Part shown: positions 33,557 through 41,680 of the stretch, in pieces
Layout of the letters: each line of letters begins with the position of its first letter
Position numbering within the stretch: the stretch's first letter is position 1
DNA from: Streptomyces formicae
GTDB lineage: Bacteria > Actinomycetota > Actinomycetes > Streptomycetales > Streptomycetaceae
NCBI RefSeq assembly: GCF_022647665.1
Contig: NZ_CP071872.1
Span: 6,262,001 to 6,326,000, forward strand
Length of the DNA stretch: 64,000 bases
Direction of reading: 5' to 3'
Notes under the pieces: model-generated
The model's input: the letters and a program-made list of their open reading frames with translations, nothing else
Databases searched by the model: none
What the model was told of the DNA's origin: nothing
Translations under genes and position numbers: made by a program

Positions 33557-35299
33557 TCAGTAGTTCGGTGACTGGGGTATTTCCGCGTCGAACCAGTACG
33601 GTCGACGTTCGAAGGGGTATCCGGGCAACGCGGCTCGGCGCAGCTGGGGCTGGCTGGGGCTGTACCGGGACCAGTCGACCGGTTCACCGCGCAGCCAAGG
33701 TCCGACTGGCTCCTCTGCAAAGGATCCGGCTTCCGGATCCAAGACGTTCGGATGATGCTCGCTGGAGGCGACCGCCGTAAGAGCGGTGCGCAAGGCGTAC
33801 AAGTCCGATGCGAGGACCACCTTGCGGATCGGCAGGGCACGGCGGCCGTTCTGCAGTGTCCAGGCGATGGAGGCAAGGGAGGTTGGCAGGCCTCCGCTGA
33901 GTTCCCTCAGCAGCCGTGCAGCCACCTGTGTCAGAGCGGATTCCGTCATGGCTGACAGAGGAAATGCAAGCGGCAGTTCTTCGATCCGGTCTTGGGTAGA
34001 GATTTCCGGAACCTCCTCGACGAGCGCGTGCGCCAGCGCTCCGCCAAGCCCGAAGGAGTTCACGGCGGCAAGCCTCGGTCGGGGGCCTGCTGGCCACGCC
34101 ACTGGACGGGTGGCGACGGCGACTGAGGCGTCCGCACCAGGCAGGGCGGGATCTGGTCGATCCAGTCCCGCAATCTTCGGGATCACTCCCCGCTGCAAGA
34201 CGAGCACTGCCTTCACCAGGCCGATCAGGCCGGCGGCGCCCTCGAGATGGCCGATGTTCGCTTTCACCGAACCGATCCACACCTTGCCCTCCGGGCCGGC
34301 CGGACGCGCCCCTTCCGAAAGGGAGATCGCATCGGCCAGAGCCTCGACCTCGATAGCATCGCCGCCGGTGCCGGTGCCATGCGCCTCCAGGTATCCGATG
34401 TCCTGCACACGGCGGCCAGCCGCCTCGGCGGTCGCCATGATGAGTCGAGTCTGGGAGGGCGCATCTGTGCCAGTCAGACCTCCGCCCAGGCCGTTGTGCG
34501 ACAAACCCACCCCGCGGATGACGGCGTGGATCGGATCGCCGTCGCTCCTGGCCGCCGACAGAAGCTTGAGAAGCACGCACACACCGCCCTCTCCCCGGAC
34601 ATAGCCATCCCGAGAAGCTCTGAAAGGAGTCGAGTCGCCTGTAGGGGAGAGTGCTCCTCCACGAAAAGCAGTGCTTGCATAGAAACCGTGCGAGAACAGG
34701 TTGGGGGCCCCGACCAGCGCCATCGGATATTCGCCCGCCTGTAATCCCCGCACTGCCAGCCCCAGAGCAGTGAGACCAGAGGAGCACGCAGAATCGATGA
34801 TCGTGCTGGGGCCGGTCCAATCGAACTGGTAAGATACACGGTTCGCTGAGAAGGCCATCAAGGTTCCAGAAAATGCGGCACTGTCGACCCGACTGGCACT
34901 GTTCATTCGCTCGCGATAATCAGACATGCAGGCGCCGACAAAGACGGCAACAGGCGACCCGGCGAGATCATCGGGATTCAACGCCGCGTTTTCAACTGCC
35001 TGCCACGCCAATTCCAGTAGCATCCGGTGCTGCGGATCCATCCATGCGGCCATTCTCGGCGATATCCCGAAGAATCGGGCGTCGAACTCCTCGATCCCTT
35101 TGATGAAGGCCGCCCGGGGTGGCGCGGCGGCGCTAGACCCCGGATCCCACCCAGGCCACCGGCCTTCCGGCACTCGGCAGAACCGCGCTATCCCTCCATC
35201 AACCGTTTCCCAGAGTTCTAATGGCGTCTCGACTCCGGCCGCGCGGCATGACATGCCGATGACGGCAACTTCCGGGGCGGGGGTATTACTATTCTTCAC
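33557..35299 (-). CDS. free-standing type-I-like ketosynthase, first gene of the operon
   Basis: A 580-aa beta-ketoacyl synthase with Cys172 (DSACSSGL), His307 (EAHGTGT) and His351 (VKANIGH), all intact. After the KS core comes the C-terminal extension seen in modular PKSs, ending with RRAALPGYPFERRPYWFD, but no AT, KR or ACP follows. The GTG start (35299) is preferred because AAAGGAG lies just upstream and the protein then begins at the normal KS boundary (PEVAVIGMSCRAAG). Leu186 is a rare TTA codon. It should extend an acyl chain held on the acceptor ACP. Confidence 0.93.
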   Translation of the reverse strand: MKNSNTPAPEVAVIGMSCRAAGVETPLELWETVDGGIARFCRVPEGRWPGWDPGSSAAAPPRAAFIKGIEEFDARFFGISPRMAAWMDPQHRMLLELAWQAVENAALNPDDLAGSPVAVFVGACMSDYRERMNSASRVDSAAFSGTLMAFSANRVSYQFDWTGPSTIIDSACSSGLTALGLAVRGLQAGEYPMALVGAPNLFSHGFYASTAFRGGALSPTGDSTPFRASRDGYVRGEGGVCVLLKLLSAARSDGDPIHAVIRGVGLSHNGLGGGLTGTDAPSQTRLIMATAEAAGRRVQDIGYLEAHGTGTGGDAIEVEALADAISLSEGARPAGPEGKVWIGSVKANIGHLEGAAGLIGLVKAVLVLQRGVIPKIAGLDRPDPALPGADASVAVATRPVAWPAGPRPRLAAVNSFGLGGALAHALVEEVPEISTQDRIEELPLAFPLSAMTESALTQVAARLLRELSGGLPTSLASIAWTLQNGRRALPIRKVVLASDLYALRTALTAVASSEHHPNVLDPEAGSFAEEPVGPWLRGEPVDWSRYSPSQPQLRRAALPGYPFERRPYWFDAEIPQSPNY

Positions 35300-35441
35300 G
35301 TCACTCCTTTCAATGCCGCAAGAAACTCCTCTACAACGCGGACGTAAAGGGCACCCGTATGAGCTGTCCGCTTCCATTGCAGGCACACCGCGGCGCGAAG
35401 AGAGGAGTCTCCCGCTGGCTGCTTGTTGCAGGAGCTTGGGA

Positions 35442-35648
35442 TCATGCGTGACCTTTGCTATTCGATATGGAGTGCGGCGCAACACCCAGCAGGAGATTCC
35501 AGTCGCTGCATAACGCGGCGAACAGAGTATCCACGGACAGCTCCGAGGTGGATGGCTCCACAGATGATGTGCGGCGCCGGGGAGGCCGGGCTAGTAGCGT
35601 GGCCAGGCAGTGGTACGCGGGGGTCATCTCGACGTCCATAAGGTTCAT
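35442..35648 (-). CDS. possible small protein upstream of the biosynthetic operon
   Basis: A 68-aa frame starting MNLMDVEMTPAYHCLATLLA with AAGGA seven bases upstream, ending 142 bp before the ketosynthase start on the same strand. It includes a TTA codon (in FAALCSDW). No domain was recognised. It could be a small leader or regulatory protein, or a chance frame; codon third positions are less GC-rich than in ordinary Streptomyces genes, as elsewhere in the cluster. Confidence 0.35.
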   Translation of the reverse strand: MNLMDVEMTPAYHCLATLLARPPRRRTSSVEPSTSELSVDTLFAALCSDWNLLLGVAPHSISNSKGHA

Positions 35649-35950
35649 GGCGGTTCCTTGCCGATGCTGGACAGAATGCGGCATTGAGTTGAGTAAACAA
35701 ACCAAGGAGGTGTTGCGGCAAGGGTACTTCCGGGTCGTGCTGTTGAATTGGGTGAACGGCTTTTCGGGGTCGAGTTCTCGATGGCGAGGAGTAGGGGCCA
35801 TGAAATGTAGGCAGGTTGGCGGTTGCCAAACAGGTACCCCTGCGGGTACTTGCGCCGGCCGACTTCCGCGCGGCAGCAAGGTCGCCGAGCGGTAGGCCCG
35901 AGAATTCACCATGCCCGGGAGAAGTCATGGCCCCACGCCGCCACCCCGAC
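35649..35950. other. non-coding stretch, probable operon promoter region
   Basis: About 300 bp without a convincing gene. The sequence is relatively A/T-rich for this genome, for example around 35690-35705 (GAGTTGAGTAAACAAACC), and should contain the promoter of the minus-strand biosynthetic operon, but I cannot fix -35 and -10 boxes with confidence. Frames seen here on both strands lack Streptomyces codon use. Confidence 0.4.
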
Positions 35951-35954
35951 GACC

Positions 35955-36155
35955 GCTCGCGCTTGCAGGAGCTGACACATTGTTTGGACGCGTCGGTAGA
36001 TGCTCACGCAGCAGGCGAGCTTGAGGAACGCTTCGTGGATGTGGTCACGGTTTCCCAGCGGATCCGAAGCCGACGGAAGCCGTGGATCCAGGCATCCGTG
36101 CGCTCTATTACCCAGCGCACGGTGCCGAGCCCGGAGCCGTGTGGCACGCCGCATC
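35955..36155 (-). mobile_element. IS5-family transposase remnant
   Basis: The minus strand encodes the C-terminal part of an IS5-type DDE transposase: VPHGSGLGTVRWVIERTDAW then IHGFRRLRIRWE, one-base frame change, RDHIHEAFLKLACCVSIYRR then VQ. RWVIERT contains the catalytic Glu of the family. The N-terminal two thirds and both inverted repeats are missing, so the element is dead. It marks the right edge of the biosynthetic cluster. Confidence 0.8.
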
Positions 36156-36322
36156 GGTGATGAGCGCAGGGCTGTTCACGGGGCTGTCTTCATGATCACG
36201 CGGACAGCCCGCTCGGAGGGTCCTCGCCGAGCACGTTCCCGACCCAGCGGAAGCTTCCGGGGGCGGGGCGTCCTTACCGACGGCACCCGTCGGACTGGGC
36301 GGAGCACCGTGACGCGAGGGTC

Positions 36323-36566
36323 GGCCGACTGCGCGCCGTGCCAATCCTTTCCGGCGACGGGCCCGAAGGGCTCACACCTGAACCCGGATGCGCCGCGCGC
36401 CATCGAGCGCTGGAACGGGCACGCCTGGGAGCCGTACGCATTCGCGGCCAACCTCGGCGAGGCCAGGCGCACCCTGTACCCGGAGGCCAACTCGGCGCCA
36501 ACCCCAACTCCGGGCCCGGTGCGACAGCCGCTCGCCCCAGGCGCCGGTCGGCACCGGAAGCCGTGA
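36323..36566 (+). pseudogene. DUF6087-like protein, decayed fragment
   Basis: The plus strand reads RLRAVPILSGDGPEG, then one frame over GPKGSHLNPDAPRAIERWNG and HAWEPYAFAANLGEARRTLY, ending GAGRHRKP at 36566. That order resembles the short actinomycete proteins named DUF6087 (..DAPR.I..W.G.AW.P..). The expected N-terminus and an intact frame are missing. The family name is recalled rather than searched. Confidence 0.45.
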
Positions 36567-36734
36567 GGGCCCACAAGGAGTTCCAGAAGGTCAGCACGGA
36601 TTCAGTACGGAACGGGGTTCCCTGGAGTGAGCTCCAACACAGTGACCTGCACGTTTGGGATCAGGGGACGTTCTTGCCATCTCGGCTGTTCAAATGACCG
36701 TCCGCGCACCCTACTGGCATGGCACGCTCGTCGG

Positions 36735-37049
36735 ATGAACAGCATCCGGGACGCGGTCGAACGTCTCCACGCCTGGCTCGACCGGTCCGCCGCGGGCGGC
36801 CGGCCGCCCGAGCAGGAGACGCTGCTGCGGGTGCTGAAGCTGTCCGAGGAGGTCGGCGAGGTGGCGCAGGCCGTCATCGGCGCCACCGGCCAGAACCCGC
36901 GCAAGGGCACCACGCACAGCTGGCAGGACGTGGAGTCGGAGCTGTGCGATGTGATCGTCACGGCGATGGTGGCACTGCGGACGCTCAACCCCGACGCGCC
37001 GCAGGCGTTCGACGCCCACCTGAGACACCTGCTCGCGCGGTCTTCGTAA
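36735..37049 (+). CDS. MazG-like nucleotide pyrophosphohydrolase-type protein
   Basis: A 104-aa all-alpha NTP-pyrophosphohydrolase-like protein. The metal-binding pattern appears as LKLSEEVGEVAQAV (ExxE near residue 40) and ESELCDVIVTAMVAL (ExxD near residue 70). Family members clear non-canonical nucleotides. No ribosome site precedes the ATG, and an in-frame GTG at 36627 is an alternative; the shorter form fits family length. Confidence 0.8.
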   Translation: MNSIRDAVERLHAWLDRSAAGGRPPEQETLLRVLKLSEEVGEVAQAVIGATGQNPRKGTTHSWQDVESELCDVIVTAMVALRTLNPDAPQAFDAHLRHLLARSS

Positions 37050-37104
37050 CGGCTCGTACCTCGTACCGGTCGGTGCCCTCGATGTACCGGGCGGCGCCCT
37101 CGGC

Positions 37105-37728
37105 CTACCCCTTGTCGTGGGTCGCGGCGTCGATGAGCAGTGCGGCGACGGACCGTGCGTACGCGGCCGGCCGGTCGCTGTTGAGTGCGGTGCCGCGGAC
37201 GGCCGCGCCGTCGTAGAGCAGGGCGAGCTGTTCGCCGAGTTCGTCCGGGTCGCGGGCCCCGGCCCGGCGTGCCAGGCCGGCGAGACGCCGCGCGAACTCG
37301 GACTTGTACGCGGCGGCGAGCCGGTGGACGGGGTGCTCGGGATCGGGCATCTCCACGGCGGCGTTCAGGAACGGGCACCCGCGTATCGGCCCCGCGGTGT
37401 CCCGCGGCCTCCGGTCGAAGACGGCGAGGAGCTCCTCGCGCGGATCCGGGCCGCCGGGGCCGCCGGGGTAGCCAGGGCCGTCGGCGCCGTCGGCCGCCTC
37501 GCGAGGCAGGCCCATGTCCTCGAACTGCCGCAGATAGGCGTGGACGAGGTCCGCCTTGCCCGCGAAGTGCGTGTACAGGGTGCGCTTGGACACCCCCGCG
37601 ACCGTCGTCAGCTGGTCCATCCCGGTCGCGTTGACCCCCTGGGCGGTGAACAGCTCGGTGGCGGCTTCGAGGATGCGCTCCCTGGCGCCCCGGCCGCGGC
37701 GCCTTCGTACGGGCGAGGTCTCGGTCAT
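37105..37728 (-). CDS. TetR-family transcriptional regulator
   Basis: A 207-aa TetR regulator. Its DNA-binding domain is RERILEAATELFTAQGVNAT then TVAGVSKRTLYTHFAGKADL at residues 16-60, followed by a C-terminal domain with the AARRPRDTAGPIRGCPFLNA-type segment of the TetR_C_6/YxaF group. It is divergent from an aldo-keto reductase gene and probably represses it in the absence of a ligand. Confidence 0.92.
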   Translation of the reverse strand: MTETSPVRRRRGRGARERILEAATELFTAQGVNATGMDQLTTVAGVSKRTLYTHFAGKADLVHAYLRQFEDMGLPREAADGADGPGYPGGPGGPDPREELLAVFDRRPRDTAGPIRGCPFLNAAVEMPDPEHPVHRLAAAYKSEFARRLAGLARRAGARDPDELGEQLALLYDGAAVRGTALNSDRPAAYARSVAALLIDAATHDKG

Positions 37729-37834
37729 ACCTGAAGGATACCGATCGTTTTACATAAGAGCCAGGTACCTGTTACGGTCGTGGACATAAGTAGACCGATC
37801 AGTTTCCTTAACACTCCGGAACCAGGAGAACCTC
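37729..37834. promoter_or_regulatory. divergent promoter region with candidate TetR operator
   Basis: This 106-bp spacer contains the perfect 10-bp palindrome CAGGTACCTG (37762-37771) and two copies of ACCGATC (near 37740 and 37794) on either side, in a locally A/T-rich background. These are plausible operators for the flanking TetR protein; which one is bound cannot be told from sequence. Confidence 0.45.
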
Positions 37835-38890
37835 ATGCGTTACACGACCTTCGGACGCCGCACCGGACTGCGCGTCTCGCAGTTCGCACTCGGCACCGGG
37901 AACTTCGGCACGGGGTGGGGCACCGGCGCCGAGCCGGACGAGGCGCGCCGGATGTTCGACAGGTTCGCCGAGGCCGGCGGCACCTTCATCGACACCGCGG
38001 ACAGCTACCAGTTCGGCGAGTCGGAGCGGCTGCTGAGCGACTTCCTCGCCGCCGATCGCGACCACTTCGTGCTCGCGACGAAGTACACCGACGCCGTCAC
38101 GGCGCAGCCCGACATCTCGAAGACGGGCAACAGCCGCAAGAACATGATCCGTTCGGTGGAGGCGAGCCTGAAGCGGCTCGGCACCGACTACATCGACCTG
38201 TACTGGGTCCACTTTCCGGACGACCTGACGCCGATGGACGAGATCCTGCGCGGGATCGACGACCTCGTCAGCCAGGGCAAGATCCACCACGCCGCCCTGT
38301 CCAACTTCCCCGCCTGGCGGGTCTCCCGGGCCGCCACCCTCGCCGAGCTGCGGAACTGGGCACCGGTCGCCGGTATCCAGGTCGAGTACAGCCTCGTCGA
38401 GCGGACCGCCGACCGTGAGCTGCTGCCGATGGCCGAGAGCCTCGGACTCGGCGCGGCGCTGTGGTCCCCGCTGGGCGGCGGGCTGCTCACCGGCAAGTAC
38501 CGGACGAGCACCGAGGGCCGGCTGAGCAGCCTGAAGACGCTCGTGCACACCGAGGCCACCGACCAGAAGACAGCGGTCGTCGACGCCGTCCTGGCCGTCG
38601 CCGACGAGACCGGCGCGACCCCGGCGCAGACCTCGGTGGCCTGGATCAACGAGCGCGCCCGTCGCGCGGCCACCTCGTTCGTCCCGATCATCGGGCCGCG
38701 CAACCTCGAGCAGCTCGACAGCTACCTCGGCGCGCTCGACGTCGAGCTCAGCCCGGAGCAGTACGAGCGCCTGTCGGAGGTCAGCGCGGTGCCGCCGGGC
38801 GTGCCGTACGAGGTGACCACCGGCGTGCGGGACAAGATCCGGGGCGGTGACGCGTCACTGGTGGACGCGCCGACCCCGCCGCCGGCCTGA
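37835..38890 (+). CDS. aldo-keto reductase
   Basis: A 351-aa AKR with the catalytic tetrad region: Asp and Tyr in FIDTADSYQFGESE (residues ~52-65), Lys in VLATKYTDAV, and His in DLYWVHFPDDLTPMDEI. It reduces aldehydes or ketones with NADPH. AACCAGGAGAACCTC precedes the ATG. The divergent TetR gene suggests induction by a toxic carbonyl or natural product. Confidence 0.92.
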   Translation: MRYTTFGRRTGLRVSQFALGTGNFGTGWGTGAEPDEARRMFDRFAEAGGTFIDTADSYQFGESERLLSDFLAADRDHFVLATKYTDAVTAQPDISKTGNSRKNMIRSVEASLKRLGTDYIDLYWVHFPDDLTPMDEILRGIDDLVSQGKIHHAALSNFPAWRVSRAATLAELRNWAPVAGIQVEYSLVERTADRELLPMAESLGLGAALWSPLGGGLLTGKYRTSTEGRLSSLKTLVHTEATDQKTAVVDAVLAVADETGATPAQTSVAWINERARRAATSFVPIIGPRNLEQLDSYLGALDVELSPEQYERLSEVSAVPPGVPYEVTTGVRDKIRGGDASLVDAPTPPPA

Positions 38891-39124
38891 GCCGCACCCG
38901 CCGCCCGTACCGGCACCCGTACCACCGCCCGTACCGGCAGCGGCACCGGCAGCCGCACCGGCGGCCGAAAGTGACCGTTACATGCCAACAATCACGGCGC
39001 ACGGCCTTGTTTTCTCTCGGAGCTCCTGCCCCAATGACACCGTCACCGGCTGCCCAACCAGTCTCGGTGGCCGCAGCCCGGCGGCGCCATCCCGTGTACC
39101 CCCACACACGAAGGCGGGACCCGC

Positions 39125-39601
39125 ATGAAACCCCCCACTAAGCACCGCACCCTCAGCACGGCCACCCTCCTCCTGGGCGCTCTGGCGGCCGGCACGCTCG
39201 CCCTTGCGCCCGCGGCCCAGGCGGTCGAGCCGACGACGGCAACGTTGTCGTTCGACTGCGGTTCGTACGGCTCCGGCGAGGCGAGCCTCACCGCGACCCA
39301 AGACGGCACGGCCGCGACGATCACCGTCTCCACCTCCACCATCACCGCCCCCATCCCCATCTCCGCCAACTCCGTCGAGTCCACCCTGACCCTGACGAAG
39401 AACGGCTCCGGCACGACGACCTTCACCGGCAACGCCAACCCGGCGATCCCGGCGGGCGGCGCCGTCTCCACCGGCCCGCTGAACGGCACGGTCACCGCCG
39501 GCGACAGCCTGGAGGCGAGCTCCCTCACGGTCGTGGTCCTCGGCATCACGGCGACCTGCAACGCCACGTCCCCGCAGAACCCCGGCCCGTTCGTCTTCTG
39601 A
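39125..39601 (+). CDS. small secreted protein of unknown function
   Basis: A 158-aa secreted protein. Residues 1-34 are a signal peptide (TATLLLGALAAGTLALAPAA, cleavage after AQA). The mature part is a Thr/Ser/Ala-rich beta-sandwich-like domain with two Cys (FDCGS, TATCNAT) likely to form a disulfide. I recognise no family. GAAGGCGGGACCC precedes the ATG. The 234 bp upstream hold a degenerate ACCGGC/CCGTACC repeat near 38895-38965 and nothing else. Confidence 0.78.
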   Translation: MKPPTKHRTLSTATLLLGALAAGTLALAPAAQAVEPTTATLSFDCGSYGSGEASLTATQDGTAATITVSTSTITAPIPISANSVESTLTLTKNGSGTTTFTGNANPAIPAGGAVSTGPLNGTVTAGDSLEASSLTVVVLGITATCNATSPQNPGPFVF

Positions 39602-39742
39602 CCCCCTCCGGGGCGGCCGCGCCCAGCCGGCGGCGGCTGACCCCACCCCGGGCGGCGCCTTCCCCCGAAGGCGCCGCCCCACCACTCCGCAAAGTCCGGA
39701 CTTAGTATGAATCAGGGGCTATGCACAGGGAGGCGGTCGCCG

Positions 39743-41644
39743 GTGACCACGACCAAGGAAGCCCCCGACGTGGCCCGCGGTCCCGGGGGCGATGAGTCCC
39801 CCCGGTATCTGCCGGTCTCCGAACACGGGCTGATCGGCGATCTGCGCAGCGCCGCGCTGGTCGGGACGAACGGCACGATCGACTGGTACTGCTCCGGCCG
39901 CTTCGACGCACCCAGCGTCTTCGCCTCGATCCTCGACGCCGAGAAGGGGGGCTCCTTCCAGCTCGCCCCGGACGTGCCGACGCGGACCAAGCAGTTCTAC
40001 TTCCCTGACACCAACGTGCTCATCACCCGCTTCTTCGCGGACGACGGCGTCGGCGAGATCCAGGACTTCATGCCGATCACCGACGACTCGCGCGAAGCCG
40101 CCCGGCACCGGCTCATCCGCCGCGTCGTCTGCGTCCGCGGCTCGCTCCCGTTCCGCGCCCGGGTGGCCCCCCGCTTCGCCTACGGCACCGAGCCGCACGC
40201 CGTCCGCACCGACACCGGCACCGGCACCGGCACCGGCACCGGCACCGGCACCGGCACCGAGCATGGCCACTGCACGGTCTTCGAGTCGGCCTCCTGCACC
40301 CTCGCGCTGACGTCCAGCGTGCCGGTCGAGACAGACGGCCGGGACGTCTGGTCGCTCTTCAAGCTGCACGAGGGCGAGACCGCGGTCTTCGCGCTCGACC
40401 AGCTCGGCGGCAAAGTGGCGGCGCGCTGCTGCCCCCTCGCCGAGGCGGAGGAGGAGTTCGAGGCCACGGTGCGGTACTGGCGCCGCTGGCTCTCCAGGTC
40501 CCGCTACCGCGGACGCTGGCGCGAGATGGTGCACCGCTCGGCGCTCACGCTCAAGCTGCTCACGTACGCCCCGACCGGCGCCATAGTCGCCGCCCCGACG
40601 ACGAGCCTGCCCGAGCAGGTCGGCGGCGAGCGCAACTGGGACTACCGCTACGTCTGGATCCGCGACGCCGCCTTCTGCGTCTACGCCCTGCTGCGGCTCG
40701 GCTTCACCGACGAGGCCCAGGCGTTCATGCAGTACCTCAACGAGCACGTCTGCATCGCCTGCGCCCGCTCGGGCCCGCTCCAGATCATGTACGGCATCGA
40801 CGGCCGCCGCGAACTCCCGGAGCGCGAACTCACGCACCTGGAGGGCTACCTGGGCTCCGCCCCCGTACGCGTCGGCAACAACGCCGTCGACCAGCTCCAG
40901 CTGGACATCTACGGCGCGCTCATCGACTCGATCTACCTCTACGACAAGTGGGGCGAGCCGATCTCCAGCGAGCAGTGGGACACCGTCACCGACCTGGTCG
41001 ACTGGGTATGCGCGAACTGGGACCAGCCCGACGAGGGCATCTGGGAGACCCGCGGCGGACGCAAGAACTTCCTCTACTCCCGGCTGATGTGCTGGGTGGC
41101 GATCGAACGGGCCATGCGGATGGCCCAGCACCGCGGCCTGCCCGCCGACATGACGCGCTGGGGCGGGGTCCGCGACACGATCTACCGGCAGATCATGCAG
41201 CGCGGCTGGTGCCCCGAGCGGAAGGCGTTCGTCCAGCACCAGGACGACAGCGTCCTCGACGCCTCGGTCCTGATGATGCCGCTGGCCAAGTTCATCTCCC
41301 CGACCGATCCGAAGTGGCTCTCCACCCTCGACGCACTCGGCGACGAGCTGGTCTCCGACTCCCTGGTCTACCGCTACGACCCGCAGGCCAGCCCGGACGG
41401 ACTGCGCGGCGAGGAGGGCACGTTCTCGATCTGCTCCTTCTGGTACGTCGAGGCCCTCACCCGCGCCGGCCGCCCGGACGAGGCCCGGCTGGCGTTCGAG
41501 AAGATGCTCACGTACGCCAACCACCTCGGCCTGTACGCGGAGGAGATCGGCCGCACGGGCGAGCAGAACGGCAACTTCCCGCAGGCGTTCACGCATCTGT
41601 CGCTGATCAGCGCGGCCTTCAACCTGGACAAGGCGCTGGGCTGA
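39743..41644 (+). CDS. glycoside hydrolase family 15 (glucoamylase/trehalase-like)
   Basis: A 633-aa cytosolic GH15 protein. The N-terminal domain starts LIGDLRSAALVGTNGTIDWY and the catalytic barrel contains GGERNWDYRYVWIRDAAFCV. A base/acid region ends EEIGRTGEQNGNFPQAFTHL. Actinobacterial members include glucoamylases and trehalases. The GTG at 39743 is chosen because GGGAGG lies 9 bp upstream; an ATG at 39707 would add 12 residues. Residues near 155-172 are a (Thr-Gly)n run encoded by a hexanucleotide repeat. Confidence 0.88.
   Translation: MTTTKEAPDVARGPGGDESPRYLPVSEHGLIGDLRSAALVGTNGTIDWYCSGRFDAPSVFASILDAEKGGSFQLAPDVPTRTKQFYFPDTNVLITRFFADDGVGEIQDFMPITDDSREAARHRLIRRVVCVRGSLPFRARVAPRFAYGTEPHAVRTDTGTGTGTGTGTGTGTEHGHCTVFESASCTLALTSSVPVETDGRDVWSLFKLHEGETAVFALDQLGGKVAARCCPLAEAEEEFEATVRYWRRWLSRSRYRGRWREMVHRSALTLKLLTYAPTGAIVAAPTTSLPEQVGGERNWDYRYVWIRDAAFCVYALLRLGFTDEAQAFMQYLNEHVCIACARSGPLQIMYGIDGRRELPERELTHLEGYLGSAPVRVGNNAVDQLQLDIYGALIDSIYLYDKWGEPISSEQWDTVTDLVDWVCANWDQPDEGIWETRGGRKNFLYSRLMCWVAIERAMRMAQHRGLPADMTRWGGVRDTIYRQIMQRGWCPERKAFVQHQDDSVLDASVLMMPLAKFISPTDPKWLSTLDALGDELVSDSLVYRYDPQASPDGLRGEEGTFSICSFWYVEALTRAGRPDEARLAFEKMLTYANHLGLYAEEIGRTGEQNGNFPQAFTHLSLISAAFNLDKALG
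40206..40260 (+). repeat. in-frame hexanucleotide repeat (ACCGGC)n
   Basis: ACCGGC is repeated about eight times within the GH15 gene, coding for alternating Thr and Gly. Because the unit is 6 bp, changes in copy number would keep the reading frame and only alter the length of a flexible loop. Confidence 0.85.
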
Positions 41645-41680
41645 CCTGCCGCGCGCCGGGGGCCGGGGGCCGGCCCGGGG

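Noticed and set aside
35455..35895. Plus-strand 146-codon frame upstream of the biosynthetic operon
   Set aside because: No domain, no ribosome site and poor codon use; it overlaps the likely promoter.
22604..36566. Integrated element with att sites at the tRNA
   Set aside because: No integrase and no visible duplicate of the tRNA 3' end on the right side; kept only as an island hypothesis.
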